Origin: DASRYH01 sp035687245
Lineage (GTDB): Bacteria; Actinomycetota; Coriobacteriia; Anaerosomatales; PHET01
NCBI GenBank assembly: GCA_035687245.1
Contig: DASRYH010000081.1
Location: 1 to 56,896 of the forward strand
Reading direction: 5' to 3'
DNA length: 56,896 nucleotides
The position numbers and the translations under genes are program-made. Numbering within the stretch: position 1 is the stretch's first letter; each line of letters opens with the position of its first letter. Positions 23,811 to 32,060 of the stretch are shown here, in pieces. The notes beneath the pieces were generated by a model. That model saw nothing but the letters and a program-made list of their open reading frames with translations. It had not been told where the DNA came from and did not search any database.

Positions 23811-24428
23811 ATGAGAGCGCTCGTACTCGTCGATATCCAGAACGACTTCATGCCCTTCGGTGGTTTGCCAGTCCACGATGGTGACGCCGTCGTAGAGATC
23901 GCCAACCGGCTCATGCCGCACTTCGATCTGGTGATCGCCACGCAAGACTGGCACCCGGCCAACCACGGCTCCTTTGCGAGTAACCATCCCGGCGCGCTGC
24001 CTGGCGAGGTCGTGGAGCTTGGAGGCGTCCAGCAGGTGCTCTGGCCGGACCACTGCGTTCAGAACACACCGGGCGCTTCGTTCCATTCGGCGCTCGATGT
24101 CGCGCGTATCGACGCGGTCGTGCACAAGGGCACCGAGTCCGACATCGACTCCTACTCGACCTTCTTTGACAACGGGCACCGCAAGGACACGGGACTTGCC
24201 CAGCTCCTGCGCGAGCTCGGGGCGACCCAACTGTGGATGGCGGGCCTCGCGACCGACTACTGCGTTAAGTTCAGCGCGCTCGACGGCCTTGAGCTGGGAT
24301 TCGAAGTGATGGTGGTCGCCGAAGGCGTGCGCGCAGTCGACCTCGCTCTGGGCGACGGTCAGCGAGCGCTTGAGGAGATCGAAGAGGCCGGAGGACTCGT
24401 CGTCTCCGTCGCGGACGTGGGCAACTAG
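23811..24428 (+). CDS. pncA: Nicotinamidase
   Basis: 205 residues from the ATG at 23811, GGAG upstream; a GTG at 23805 is also possible. The isochorismatase-fold triad is present: Asp8 in LVDIQNDF, Lys in VHKGTESDIDSYS, and Cys in ATDYCVKFS. Metal ligands lie in TQDWHPANHGSF. LPGEVVELGGVQQVLWPDHCVQ is the usual substrate-lid segment. Reaction: nicotinamide to nicotinate + ammonia, the substrate of the adjacent pncB product. Its TAG stop overlaps the stop of the opposite gene in one CTAG. Confidence 0.95.
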   Translation: MRALVLVDIQNDFMPFGGLPVHDGDAVVEIANRLMPHFDLVIATQDWHPANHGSFASNHPGALPGEVVELGGVQQVLWPDHCVQNTPGASFHSALDVARIDAVVHKGTESDIDSYSTFFDNGHRKDTGLAQLLRELGATQLWMAGLATDYCVKFSALDGLELGFEVMVVAEGVRAVDLALGDGQRALEEIEEAGGLVVSVADVGN

Positions 24429-25012
24429 AAGAGGTCGCCCAGCGTCGCGAAGGTGTCTTCGGCGTAGTCGAGCGACCAGTCCTCAAGCGACATGTAGAAC
24501 TTCGGGTTGAAGACGATGCCCATCGCCTGGACCAGCTTAACCACGGCGTCGAGCAGATAGTCGCTGTCGATCACGAGGTCGAGCACCTCGCTGGTGACGA
24601 AGTCGTCGTCGATTGGAACCGAGTTCCAGAAGTACTTCTCATCGTCGTCTTTGATGATGATGTCGAGTACGAGGTTGCCGGCGTTGGTGATCGCCAGGAG
24701 CAGGTCGTCTTCGAGATCCTTCTCGTAGATGGCGATGTTGCGCCGAAGCCCCGCGGTCTTGATCAGCGTCTGTTCGTCCACGCGCATCGAGAAGGGGGAG
24801 GAGGGCAGTGCGGCCAGCACTTCGCGGATGTTGCACGCGCTGACCAGAACCTTCTCAGGGATGTCATCACGAAGCAGCTGCAGCGCGAGATTGGCCTCGA
24901 CGGTCGACGTCGAGTTCATCAAGACGCTCAGCAGCTCACGCGTGCCGTCCAGGAAGTGAGTCCGGACTGCGGAAAGGTAGCTGGTTGCTGTCACCAAGGC
25001 GGGGTCCTTCAT
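24425..25012 (-). CDS. Hypothetical protein, acidic and helical
   Basis: 195 residues from the ATG at 25012; no good ribosome site, and a -10-like GATACT about 30 bases upstream suggests a short or absent leader. The protein is soluble, acidic and mostly helical by eye, with heptad-like leucines (LLSVLMNSTSTVEANLALQLL, NIAIYEKDLEDDLLLAI) and an Asp-rich middle (IIKDDDEKYFWNS). I recognise no family. It ends in a shared CTAG with pncA and has its own promoter, so it is probably monocistronic. Confidence 0.7.
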   Translation of the reverse strand: MKDPALVTATSYLSAVRTHFLDGTRELLSVLMNSTSTVEANLALQLLRDDIPEKVLVSACNIREVLAALPSSPFSMRVDEQTLIKTAGLRRNIAIYEKDLEDDLLLAITNAGNLVLDIIIKDDDEKYFWNSVPIDDDFVTSEVLDLVIDSDYLLDAVVKLVQAMGIVFNPKFYMSLEDWSLDYAEDTFATLGDLF

Positions 25013-25133
25013 AGCGAGCCGACTTTGTTGTGCACCACGAGTATCGGATGCGCGACGAGGCAATCGGAAGCCCCGCGAGACCCTGCTTGTGAGTTGCATC
25101 ACATAAGTGCCGGACGTTGTGGCCAACGCACAT

Positions 25134-26087
25134 CTAGGCGCTGATTAGCGTCCCCGCGCGGCCCTCGAGGGCCGCCTCAAGATCCTCGGCACGGCACAGT
25201 ACCGCGCTCCCGCCGCTGCTCTTAACAAAGTGCGCGGAAGCGGCGACTTTCGGCGCTATCGAGCCTTCGGCGAAGGCCCCTTCGGCAAGCATGCGCTCCG
25301 CTTCGGCGACATTGAGCGAGGGAATTCGGCGCGCCTGAGGGGAGCCGAAGTTCTCATAGACGGCATCGGCCTCCATGAGCAAGACAAGCACCTGGGCGTC
25401 GAGCTGGGCTGCGAGCAGTGCGCCGGTCCAGTCCTTGTCGATGACGGCGTCGATGCCAGCAAGCGAGCCATCGGACAGCTCGACTACGGGGACCCCGCCA
25501 CCGCCTGCTGCAATGGGTACCTCACCGGCAGCGAGCAAGGCGCGCACGGCCTCGACCTCGACGACGCGCCGGGGCGTAGGGCAGGGCACAACACGTCGCA
25601 GTCGTCCGTCGGTCTGGGGTGCCATCACCCAGCCGCACTCGGCCCTCAAACGGGCGGCCTCTTCGGCTGAGTAGAAGTTGCCTATGGGCTTCGTCGGGCG
25701 GCCGAACGCGGGGTCGTCGGCGTCGACCACGACCTGCGTCACCAGCGAGACGACCGTGCGTGCGCTCCCGCGTTGCCGCATCTCGTTGCCGAGCGTCTGC
25801 TGAAGCATCAGCCCGATACCGCCCTCTGAGTCTGCGCCGGCGATGTAGAGCGGGGTTGGGGGGACGGATCCGCTCGCCAGCTCGCCTCGAAGCACGATGT
25901 TTCCGACTACCGGCCCGTTGCCGTGCGTGAGCACGACGTGCGCGCCGGCGGCTATCAGCCCGCCGATGGCGTGAGCGGCCTCGCGGGCACGCCCGTACTG
26001 CGCCTTGATGGTTCCGTCGTCGCCGGAGCGTGCGATGGCGTTACCGCCAAGCGCAACGACTATGGTCCCGATCGTTTCGGCGTTCAC
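25134..26087 (-). CDS. arcC: Carbamate kinase
   Basis: 317 residues, standard length. Seen: VVALGGNAIARSGDDGT at the N-terminus, THGNGPVVGN, LGNEMRQ, the KPIGNFYS segment, PIAAGGGGVPV, AVIDKDWTGALLAAQL, LLMEADAVYENF and FAEGSIAPKVAAS. Reaction: ATP + carbamate (or ADP + carbamoyl phosphate). The GTG start at 26087 has GGAG overlapping the upstream TAG; only 8 bp separate it from the GTPase gene, so both are co-expressed. No arginine deiminase or ornithine transcarbamylase is present, so the source of carbamoyl phosphate is unclear. Confidence 0.96.
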   Translation of the reverse strand: MNAETIGTIVVALGGNAIARSGDDGTIKAQYGRAREAAHAIGGLIAAGAHVVLTHGNGPVVGNIVLRGELASGSVPPTPLYIAGADSEGGIGLMLQQTLGNEMRQRGSARTVVSLVTQVVVDADDPAFGRPTKPIGNFYSAEEAARLRAECGWVMAPQTDGRLRRVVPCPTPRRVVEVEAVRALLAAGEVPIAAGGGGVPVVELSDGSLAGIDAVIDKDWTGALLAAQLDAQVLVLLMEADAVYENFGSPQARRIPSLNVAEAERMLAEGAFAEGSIAPKVAASAHFVKSSGGSAVLCRAEDLEAALEGRAGTLISA

Positions 26088-26095
26088 TGCGTCTC

Positions 26096-27442
26096 CTACG
26101 GAATCAGGCCGCGCTGCCGCAAGAAACCGTCGACGATATCGTCGAGCGTGGGCACGGTGACGTCTTCAACCTCGTAGCGTACGCGCACGGTCGGCTTGTC
26201 GATGTGAATCAGGCGGCCGAGGTCGATGGGAGTACCGATGACCACGACGTCTGCCGGGGCGGCGTTGATGGTGGCCTCGAGGTCGGCGAGCTGTTCGGCC
26301 GAGTAGCCCATCGCCGGCAGGACCTTCTTCATGTGAGGGTAGGCAGCGAAGGTGCCTTTGAGCGAGCCGGCCGCATAGGGGGCCGGGTCGATGAAGTCGG
26401 CAGCGCCCGCAGCCTCGGCAGCCAGCGCCGCGGCGCCGTAGGGCATGCCGCCGTGCGTGACGGTCGGGCCGTCCTCGACGGCAAGTACGGTCTTGCCGCG
26501 CATCGCTTCTGCGTCGTCGGGGAAGAGCTGCATCGCGGTACGGATGACCACCGCATCGGGGTTGAAGCGCTTGGCTGTCTCGACGAGTTCGGCGATCTTG
26601 TCGGGATCTGCTGAATCGACCTTGTTGATGACGAGCACGTCGCCCCGGAGGAAGTTGACCTCACCCGGGTAGTAGGCACGCTCGTGGCCCACGCGGTGCG
26701 GGTCAAGCGCGACGATTTCGAGGTCGCTTCGGAAGAAAGGCCAGTCGTTGTTGCCGCCATCCCAGACGACGACGTCGGCTTCGGCCTCCGCACGGCGCAG
26801 AATCGCCTCGTAGTCGACGCCTGCCATCACGACGCCGCCGATCTCCACCAGCGGCTCGTACTCCTCGCGCTCCTCGATCGTGACGCCCAGGTCATCGAGG
26901 TCGGCCACGCTCGCGTAGCGCTCAACGGCCATCGCGGTCAGATCGCGGTAGGGCATCGGGTGGCGCACATCGACCACGTTGAGGCCGTGGTCACGCAACC
27001 GCTTGAAGATGCGGCGAGAGATGCCGGACTTGCCCACGCCGGTGCGCACCGCGCAGACGCTGATGACCGGCTTGGTGGACGGCACCATCGTGCGCGCCGG
27101 TCCCACAAGGCGGAAGTCGGCGCCGGCGGCCAGCACGGCCGACGCTTTGTGCATGAGATCGGTGTGCGCGATGTCTGAGTAGGCAAAGACCACCTCGTCG
27201 GCGCGCAGGTCTGCGATGAGCGCGCCGAGTTCGGACTCAGGGCGGATCGGGATGCCGTCGGGGTAGCGCGGGCCAGCCAGCGCGGCGGGGAAGGTGCGGT
27301 CGTCGATGCCGGGGATCTGCGTCGCGGTGAAGGCGACGACCTCAATCGACGGGTCATCTTTGAAAGCGACCAGAAAGTCGTGGAAGTCGCGGCCAGCAGC
27401 TCCCATGACGATCACGCGACGGATGGGCAAAGGCTCGGACAT
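26096..27442 (-). CDS. Cyclic 2,3-diphosphoglycerate synthetase-like GTPase
   Basis: 448 residues from the ATG at 27442 behind GGAGGAG; the long upstream frame has no support. Seen: Rossmann-type VIVMGAAGRDFHDFL, a P-loop in VCAVRTGVGKSGISRRI (about 130), switch-like VVWDGGNNDWPFF, VLVINKVDSAD (NKxD guanine or nucleotide specificity), and the family tail VVIGTPIDLGRLIHIDKP. Known: the archetype in methanogenic archaea makes cyclic 2,3-diphosphoglycerate; bacterial homologues are widespread, often unassayed. Here it is in an operon with carbamate kinase, which suggests a role in carbamoyl-phosphate or nucleotide metabolism rather than thermoprotection. Confidence 0.88.
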   Translation of the reverse strand: MSEPLPIRRVIVMGAAGRDFHDFLVAFKDDPSIEVVAFTATQIPGIDDRTFPAALAGPRYPDGIPIRPESELGALIADLRADEVVFAYSDIAHTDLMHKASAVLAAGADFRLVGPARTMVPSTKPVISVCAVRTGVGKSGISRRIFKRLRDHGLNVVDVRHPMPYRDLTAMAVERYASVADLDDLGVTIEEREEYEPLVEIGGVVMAGVDYEAILRRAEAEADVVVWDGGNNDWPFFRSDLEIVALDPHRVGHERAYYPGEVNFLRGDVLVINKVDSADPDKIAELVETAKRFNPDAVVIRTAMQLFPDDAEAMRGKTVLAVEDGPTVTHGGMPYGAAALAAEAAGAADFIDPAPYAAGSLKGTFAAYPHMKKVLPAMGYSAEQLADLEATINAAPADVVVIGTPIDLGRLIHIDKPTVRVRYEVEDVTVPTLDDIVDGFLRQRGLIP

Positions 27443-27610
27443 GGTGGCTCCTCCCAGACTGCATAAAGCAGAACGCGTAATGGATACCGTACTCCCATCA
27501 CTAATTGTTCGCCACTGGAGTACATCCCCGATTCGACAGCGTGTATTCGCAGCGTGGCTGCGGTACGGACCCCGCAATTTGGCGGCCGAGTTCTCGCGTT
27601 GCGCCGGCGG

Positions 27611-27616
27611 TATACT
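27611..27616 (+). promoter_or_regulatory. -10 element of the flavin reductase operon
   Basis: TATACT at 27611-27616, 58 bp before the ATG at 27674. No clear -35 is seen. It would drive the three-gene operon to 30015. Confidence 0.45.
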
Positions 27617-27673
27617 CGCAAGACATCTTGTCCTTACCAACACGCGCACACTCGCGCACAGGGGGCCACGCCA

Positions 27674-28249
27674 ATGAAGGTCGTTGCAGTCAACGGTTCG
27701 GCACGCAAGGGCGGCAACACGACCGCCCTGATCAACGCAGCCTTCGCGCCGCTGATCGAGGCCGGCCACAAGTGCGAGCTCATCGAGCTTGCCGGCAAGG
27801 ACGTCCGTGGCTGTACGGCGTGCCGCAAGTGCTTCGAGAAGAAGGACGGCCGGTGCCACGGGCGCAAGGACTTCGGCAACGAGGTCATCGAGAAGATAAT
27901 GGCCGCCGACGCCCTGCTGCTGGGCAGCCCGACCTACTTCGCCGACGTCACCACAGAGCTCAAGGCGATCATCGACCGCGCCGGCTTCGTGGGGCGCGCA
28001 TGCCCGCACCTGCTGGCACGCAAGCCGGGTGCAGGCATCGTGGCGGTTCGCAGGGCGGGAGCGATCCACGTTCTCGACACGATCAACCACTTCTTCCTGA
28101 TCTCACAGATGCTCATCGTGGGCTCTTCGTACTGGAACATCGGGATCGGACGTGAGAAGGGCGAAGTCGAAGGTGACGCCGAAGGCATGGGAACGATGAA
28201 GCGGCTTGGCGAGAACCTGGCCTGGTCACTCGAGCGTCTGCACAGCTAA
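27674..28249 (+). CDS. NAD(P)H-dependent FMN reductase family protein (iron-sulfur flavoprotein type)
   Basis: 191 residues from the ATG at 27674. Seen: flavodoxin-like phosphate loop VNGSARKGGNTTALI (6-20), then CTACRKCFEKKDGRC with the compact cysteine cluster of ISF-type proteins, and GSPTYFADVTTELKAIIDR around the flavin. Known: the family reduces flavins or quinones, some with a 4Fe-4S cluster; the CxxCxxC spacing here is close to that. It heads a tight operon with a GNAT and a hydroxyacid dehydrogenase (gaps 5 and 0 bp). Confidence 0.88.
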   Translation: MKVVAVNGSARKGGNTTALINAAFAPLIEAGHKCELIELAGKDVRGCTACRKCFEKKDGRCHGRKDFGNEVIEKIMAADALLLGSPTYFADVTTELKAIIDRAGFVGRACPHLLARKPGAGIVAVRRAGAIHVLDTINHFFLISQMLIVGSSYWNIGIGREKGEVEGDAEGMGTMKRLGENLAWSLERLHS

Positions 28250-28254
28250 CGGCC

Positions 28255-29073
28255 GTGTTCGCAGACACCGAGCTTGCAGCGCGGCTAGAGGCGCTCGCAG
28301 CCGACTCACTCAGAGGCCTTGCCGCCACAGCGGCCACCGTCGATCCAGATGTCGGGGTTGCGTCTCTCGACGTTGCCGGCGGTGTCGCCGTCTATCTAGG
28401 CGACGACTCGCCGGTGAACCAGGCGATAGGTATCGGCTTTGCCGGGGGCGTCAGCTCCGAGCAGGCCGCTGAGCTCGAGGACTTCTTCGGCCAGCGGGGA
28501 CAGCAGCCCCTGGCGGTAGTGAGCCCGCTTGCGCATCTGTCGGTTCTGAATCGCCTCGCAGCCCGTGGTTGGGTCGCCGACGGCTTCGAGAACGTGCTCG
28601 TGCGCGAGATCATCGGCAACGAGTGCATCGATGAGTCCCGCGGGGTCGAGGTTCGACTGTGCGAGGACGAGGACGAGAAGGCGCTCTGGGCGCAGATCGC
28701 AGCCATCGCGTTCTCCTCGCCGCTCGAGCCGCAGCCGCAGCAGTTCGCCCTGTCGAGGGTGGCTGCGTCGCGACCAGGGGCTCGGCTGCTGCTCGCCTAT
28801 GTCGACGGCAGGCCTGCCGCATGCGGAGAGCTGTCGGTTGCTGGCGGAGTGGGCTGGCTGTCCGCCGACGGAACACTGCCGCACTTTCGGCGACGCGGAG
28901 CCCAACAGGCGCTGCAGGCCGCACGGCTTGCGATCTCTGCCGAAGAGGGGTGCGACCTGGCGGTCACCGAGTCGATCCCCGGCTCGCTGTCGCAGCGCAA
29001 CATGGAGCGCGCGGGCTTTCGGGTGGCCTACACGCGAGTCGATCTGATCTTGCCGAAACGAAAGGGGAGCTAG
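28255..29073 (+). CDS. GNAT-family N-acetyltransferase
   Basis: 272 residues with a GTG start 5 bases after the flavoprotein stop. Two halves are seen. The first ~120 residues are a degenerate GNAT-like region (VAVYLGDDSPVNQAIGIGF, PLAHLSVLNRLAARGW). The second, from ~130, has VEVRLCEDEDEKALW, LLLAYVDGRPAACGELSV, the acetyl-CoA loop LPHFRRRGAQQALQAARL, and NMERAGFRVAYTRVDLIL. The substrate cannot be named. Translational coupling with neighbours is likely. Confidence 0.85.
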   Translation: MFADTELAARLEALAADSLRGLAATAATVDPDVGVASLDVAGGVAVYLGDDSPVNQAIGIGFAGGVSSEQAAELEDFFGQRGQQPLAVVSPLAHLSVLNRLAARGWVADGFENVLVREIIGNECIDESRGVEVRLCEDEDEKALWAQIAAIAFSSPLEPQPQQFALSRVAASRPGARLLLAYVDGRPAACGELSVAGGVGWLSADGTLPHFRRRGAQQALQAARLAISAEEGCDLAVTESIPGSLSQRNMERAGFRVAYTRVDLILPKRKGS

Positions 29074-30015
29074 GTGACGCAGTCTCGTTCGAATGTGGCG
29101 GGGACCAAGGTGGCATTCATCGGTACGGGCGTGATGGGCGCATCGATGGCCGGACACCTGATGCACGCGGGCTGCAAGCTCGCCGTCTACAACCGCACGC
29201 CCGCCAAGGCGCAGCCGCTCGTCGAGCGCGGTGCACGCTGGGCCGGGACTCCCGGCGAGGCAGCCGCCGACGCAGACGTCGTCATCACCATGGTGGGCTA
29301 CCCGGCCGACGTCGAGGCGGTCTACCTCGGCAAAGACGGCATCATCGCCGCCGCTTCGGCAGGCACGCTCCTCATCGACATGACGACTTCGTCTCCGCAG
29401 CTCGCGGTTCGCATCGCCGAAGCTGCCGACGCCGCAGGCCTCGACGCGCTCGATGCCCCCGTCTCTGGCGGCGACATCGGTGCGCGCAACGCCACGCTCA
29501 CGATCATGGTGGGCGGCAGCGAGACGGCGTTCGCGCGGGCAGAGGCGCTGCTCTCCGTGATGGGCAAGAGCGTGATCTTGCAGGGCGGGCCGGGCGCTGG
29601 TCAGCACACCAAGATGTCGAATCAGGTTGCCGTCGCAGGCTCCATGTTCGCCTCGATCGAGGCGCTGGCCTATGCGCGCGCAGCAGGACTGGACCCTGCC
29701 AGCGTGCTGCAATCGATAGGCGGCGGTGCGGCGGCGTCGTGGTCGCTCGAGAACCTCGCCCCGCGCGTGCTCAAGGGGGACTTCAATCCTGGCTTCTACG
29801 TGAAGCACTTCGTCAAGGACCTGCGCATCGCGTTGGAGGCGGCGCGAGCTGCGGGGCTAGAGCTTCCAGCCCTCACCCTCGCGGAGAAGCTCTACGCGCG
29901 GCTGTCTGAGGCCGGAGGCTCGGAGCTGGGAACACAAGCGCTCTGGCTGCTCTACGCGAGCGAGCAGGAGCGCATGAGTGCTGGCGTGGAGGCCTCCGCG
30001 ACTGCCGAAGACTAG
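29074..30015 (+). CDS. 3-hydroxyisobutyrate dehydrogenase-like NAD(P)-dependent oxidoreductase
   Basis: 313 residues, GTG start abutting the preceding stop. Seen: Rossmann FIGTGVMGASMAGHL (15-29), Asn-Arg in YNRTPAKA (prefers NADP in many relatives), DAPVSGGDIGARNATLTIMVGG, and the catalytic-lysine segment GQHTKMSNQ. Family: beta-hydroxyacid dehydrogenases acting on 3-hydroxyisobutyrate, tartronate semialdehyde or similar. The precise substrate cannot be read. No valine-degradation genes lie nearby, and the operon context (flavoprotein, GNAT) does not decide it. Confidence 0.92.
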   Translation: MTQSRSNVAGTKVAFIGTGVMGASMAGHLMHAGCKLAVYNRTPAKAQPLVERGARWAGTPGEAAADADVVITMVGYPADVEAVYLGKDGIIAAASAGTLLIDMTTSSPQLAVRIAEAADAAGLDALDAPVSGGDIGARNATLTIMVGGSETAFARAEALLSVMGKSVILQGGPGAGQHTKMSNQVAVAGSMFASIEALAYARAAGLDPASVLQSIGGGAAASWSLENLAPRVLKGDFNPGFYVKHFVKDLRIALEAARAAGLELPALTLAEKLYARLSEAGGSELGTQALWLLYASEQERMSAGVEASATAED

Positions 30016-30069
30016 GCACGCGCGATCCCGCCGCGTGTGGGGTTCGAGCTGGACGTACGTCGAAGCAGC

Positions 30070-30528
30070 CTAGAAGGCCGAGCCCTCCGCTAGCAGCTGG
30101 CTCGCCGTCGCGTCGACGCGATCCAAGGTCGCGGTCCATGCGCTGAAGCCGTCGCTGCCAAGTTCGCTGGAGACCGCGCCACACCACTCCTCAGTTATCT
30201 GCGCGATCGGGGCCGCAAGGCGCTCGCCCTCAGGAGTGAGCGAGACGACGCAGGCGCGCGAGTCGTAGCGGCTGGAGCGTTGGGTCACCAGCCCACGGCG
30301 CACGAGAGTCGCGACGTTGCGCGAGACCGTGCCCTTGTCTACGCCGAGCGCCTTGGCGATCTCGTTCTGGGTGTGGCCCTCGTTGCCCTCCCACAAGTAG
30401 GTGAGCAGGGGGACCTGGGCGCTGGTGACTCCGAACTCGGCGGCGCGTGAGTCCAAGAACGACTGAAATCGTCGGCCGATTCGGCAGATGGTCCACGCTG
30501 AGGGAGCGTAGCTTCGCTTGTCGTTCAT
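30070..30528 (-). CDS. MarR family transcriptional regulator
   Basis: 152 residues. Winged helix seen: QVPLLTYLWEGNEGHTQNEIAKALGVDKGTVSRNVATLVRRGLVTQRSSRYDSRA, with the DxR wing tip (SRYDSRACVVSLTPEGE). GGGGAGACGACCGAC precedes the ATG. The perfect palindrome at 30550-30570 overlies its own transcription start, so autorepression is near-certain. The regulated partner gene is not obvious; the glutaredoxin-like gene is downstream of the divergent gap in the same orientation. Confidence 0.94.
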   Translation of the reverse strand: MNDKRSYAPSAWTICRIGRRFQSFLDSRAAEFGVTSAQVPLLTYLWEGNEGHTQNEIAKALGVDKGTVSRNVATLVRRGLVTQRSSRYDSRACVVSLTPEGERLAAPIAQITEEWCGAVSSELGSDGFSAWTATLDRVDATASQLLAEGSAF

Positions 30529-30549
30529 GTCGGTCGTCTCCCCGTGTGG

Positions 30550-30570
30550 CGCCTAACCAATGGTTAGGCG
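30550..30570. promoter_or_regulatory. MarR operator, perfect 21-bp palindrome
   Basis: CGCCTAACCA (30550-30559), a single A, then TGGTTAGGCG (30561-30570). It begins one base downstream of the -10 region of the marR promoter and about 22 bp from the ATG, placing it over the transcription start. Confidence 0.8.
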
Positions 30571-30599
30571 CATTCTCTCGCATGCCGCGTTTGTGTCAA
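30571..30599 (-). promoter_or_regulatory. marR promoter
   Basis: On the minus strand, TTGACA (30599-30594) is an exact -35 consensus; AGAATG (30576-30571) follows after 17 bases. The transcription start would fall inside the MarR palindrome. Confidence 0.7.
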
Positions 30600-30736
30600 G
30601 GACTGGTAGATAGTTGCAGCCACACACAGTATGACAGGTGGTTAGTTGCACTGCCACTGCATACGGGGCCTGACTCACGCAAGCTGGCTGGTCGAGGCTG
30701 GTGAACGGGGCCGATGCCGTTCACCGAAAACCTCGC

Positions 30737-31036
30737 TCACATCATGTCGAGCAGCTCTTTCAGGCGCTCGATCCGGAAGTCAACGCAGATGTCGTCGCCG
30801 ATCTCAAAGGTCGGAGTGTGTAGCCTGCCCTCGTTGAAGCCGGCCGCGCGGTCGCGCGCATCCGGGTCGCTCTCGACGTCGACTTCCGTGTAGGCGATGC
30901 CGTTCTGATCAAGCCACGCTTTGGCGCGACGGCAGTCGGGGCACCAGGAGCGGCAGTAGACGATGAGAGCGGCTGGCGAGTCGGAGCCCTGAGCGGCCTT
31001 GACCTCATCGGGTGCGTCATCAAACACGTTGCTCAT
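30737..31036 (-). CDS. Glutaredoxin-like protein
   Basis: 99 residues from the ATG at 31036, preceded by CCGAAGGG. Seen: IVYCRSWCPDCRRAKAWLDQ (redox pair Cys-Pro-Asp-Cys), YTEVDVESDPDARD, the cis-Pro region HTPTFEIGD and the C-terminal FRIERLKELL. An acidic 20-residue N-terminal extension precedes the thioredoxin fold. Role: thiol-disulfide exchange. The CPDC active site is shared by the NrdH/mycoredoxin-like group. The longer frame upstream is a shadow of the NYN gene. Confidence 0.9.
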   Translation of the reverse strand: MSNVFDDAPDEVKAAQGSDSPAALIVYCRSWCPDCRRAKAWLDQNGIAYTEVDVESDPDARDRAAGFNEGRLHTPTFEIGDDICVDFRIERLKELLDMM

Positions 31037-31132
31037 AGGGCCCGTCCCTTCGGCGATTCGATGCGTATGCAAACAGAGTACCCACGTCAGTGGGTTGGCG
31101 TACCATGAAACCACCAACGAAGGGGGATTCCC

Positions 31133-31906
31133 ATGGCAGAAGAGGCACACGCCCTCGCCGTGTTCATTGACTTCGAGAACCTCGCGATCGGCATGGAGCG
31201 CAGCGGCGGGCGCAAGCGCAAGACGCCAGAACGCTTCGAGATGAGCAAGGTACTCGAACGCCTGGTGGAGAAGGGCCGGATCGCTTCCAAGCGCGCGTAT
31301 GCCGACTGGTCGCGTTTCGAGGACTACCGCTCCACCCTCCACGAGCTGGGCATCGAGCTCACAGAGATTCCCGAGCGCGGTATGACGGGCAAGAACTCGG
31401 CCGACATCCGGCTTGTCGTGGACGCGATGGAGCTTGCCTACACCAAGACCCACATCGATACGATCGTGGTCCTCTCCGGGGACTCCGACTTCACGCCGCT
31501 GGTGAGCCAGCTCAAGGAGAACGGCAAGACGGTCATCGGGGTGGGGCTGCGCGACTCGACGAGCGACCTGCTGGCAAGCAACTGCGACGAGTTCATCTAC
31601 TACGAGGACATCGGTGCACCAATGGGAGCGCCGGCGATCAAGCCGGAGCTGCCGAAGCAGAAGCGGCCCGCGTTCAAGCTGTTGTTCGAGACGATCGAGG
31701 GTCTGCAGCGCGAGAACGTCGGCGCGATGCATAGCTCGCTGGTCAAAGACACGATGAAGCGCAAGAACCCGTCGTTCGCGGAGTCGGCGTACGGCTACAA
31801 GTCGTTCACCCAGCTGCTTGAGGATGCCCAGTCCATGGGCTATGTCACCCTATCCAAGGACGCTCGCAGCGGCACCTACGTCGTCGACGGATTCATCGGT
31901 AGCTAG
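31133..31906 (+). CDS. NYN-domain ribonuclease-like protein with OST-HTH/LOTUS domain
   Basis: 257 residues; GGGGG precedes the ATG. The NYN (LabA/DUF88-like PIN) domain occupies 1-165: VFIDFENLAIGM (acidic Asp/Glu), YADWSRFEDY, KNSADIRLVVDAMELAY, and VLSGDSDFTPLVSQLKENGKTVIGVG. All four acidic positions of a PIN-type nuclease are there. From ~180 an OST-HTH/LOTUS domain is seen: LLFETIEGLQRENVGAMHSSLVKDTMKRKNPSF...FTQLLEDAQSMGYVTL. Known: LOTUS domains bind G-rich RNA, so an RNA-processing role is inferred. Confidence 0.93.
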   Translation: MAEEAHALAVFIDFENLAIGMERSGGRKRKTPERFEMSKVLERLVEKGRIASKRAYADWSRFEDYRSTLHELGIELTEIPERGMTGKNSADIRLVVDAMELAYTKTHIDTIVVLSGDSDFTPLVSQLKENGKTVIGVGLRDSTSDLLASNCDEFIYYEDIGAPMGAPAIKPELPKQKRPAFKLLFETIEGLQRENVGAMHSSLVKDTMKRKNPSFAESAYGYKSFTQLLEDAQSMGYVTLSKDARSGTYVVDGFIGS

Positions 31907-32002
31907 GGTCCCGAATCGGTCATTCCGCTGGTGACAGACGTCACTGGCGCTTGTTGTCATGCCCTCTTAGGGGTCAAGCGAGCGTCGTGTGCTGCCGAAT
32001 GA

Positions 32003-32008
32003 TAGAAT
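32003..32008 (+). promoter_or_regulatory. -10 element of the NlpC-RlmKL operon
   Basis: TAGAAT at 32003-32008, 52 bp before the GTG start at 32061; no clear -35. Confidence 0.4.
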
Positions 32009-32060
32009 GTCGGGCGAGCCTCTATCGCAGCCGAATCGAAACCACCCGGGGGCGTTCTTC

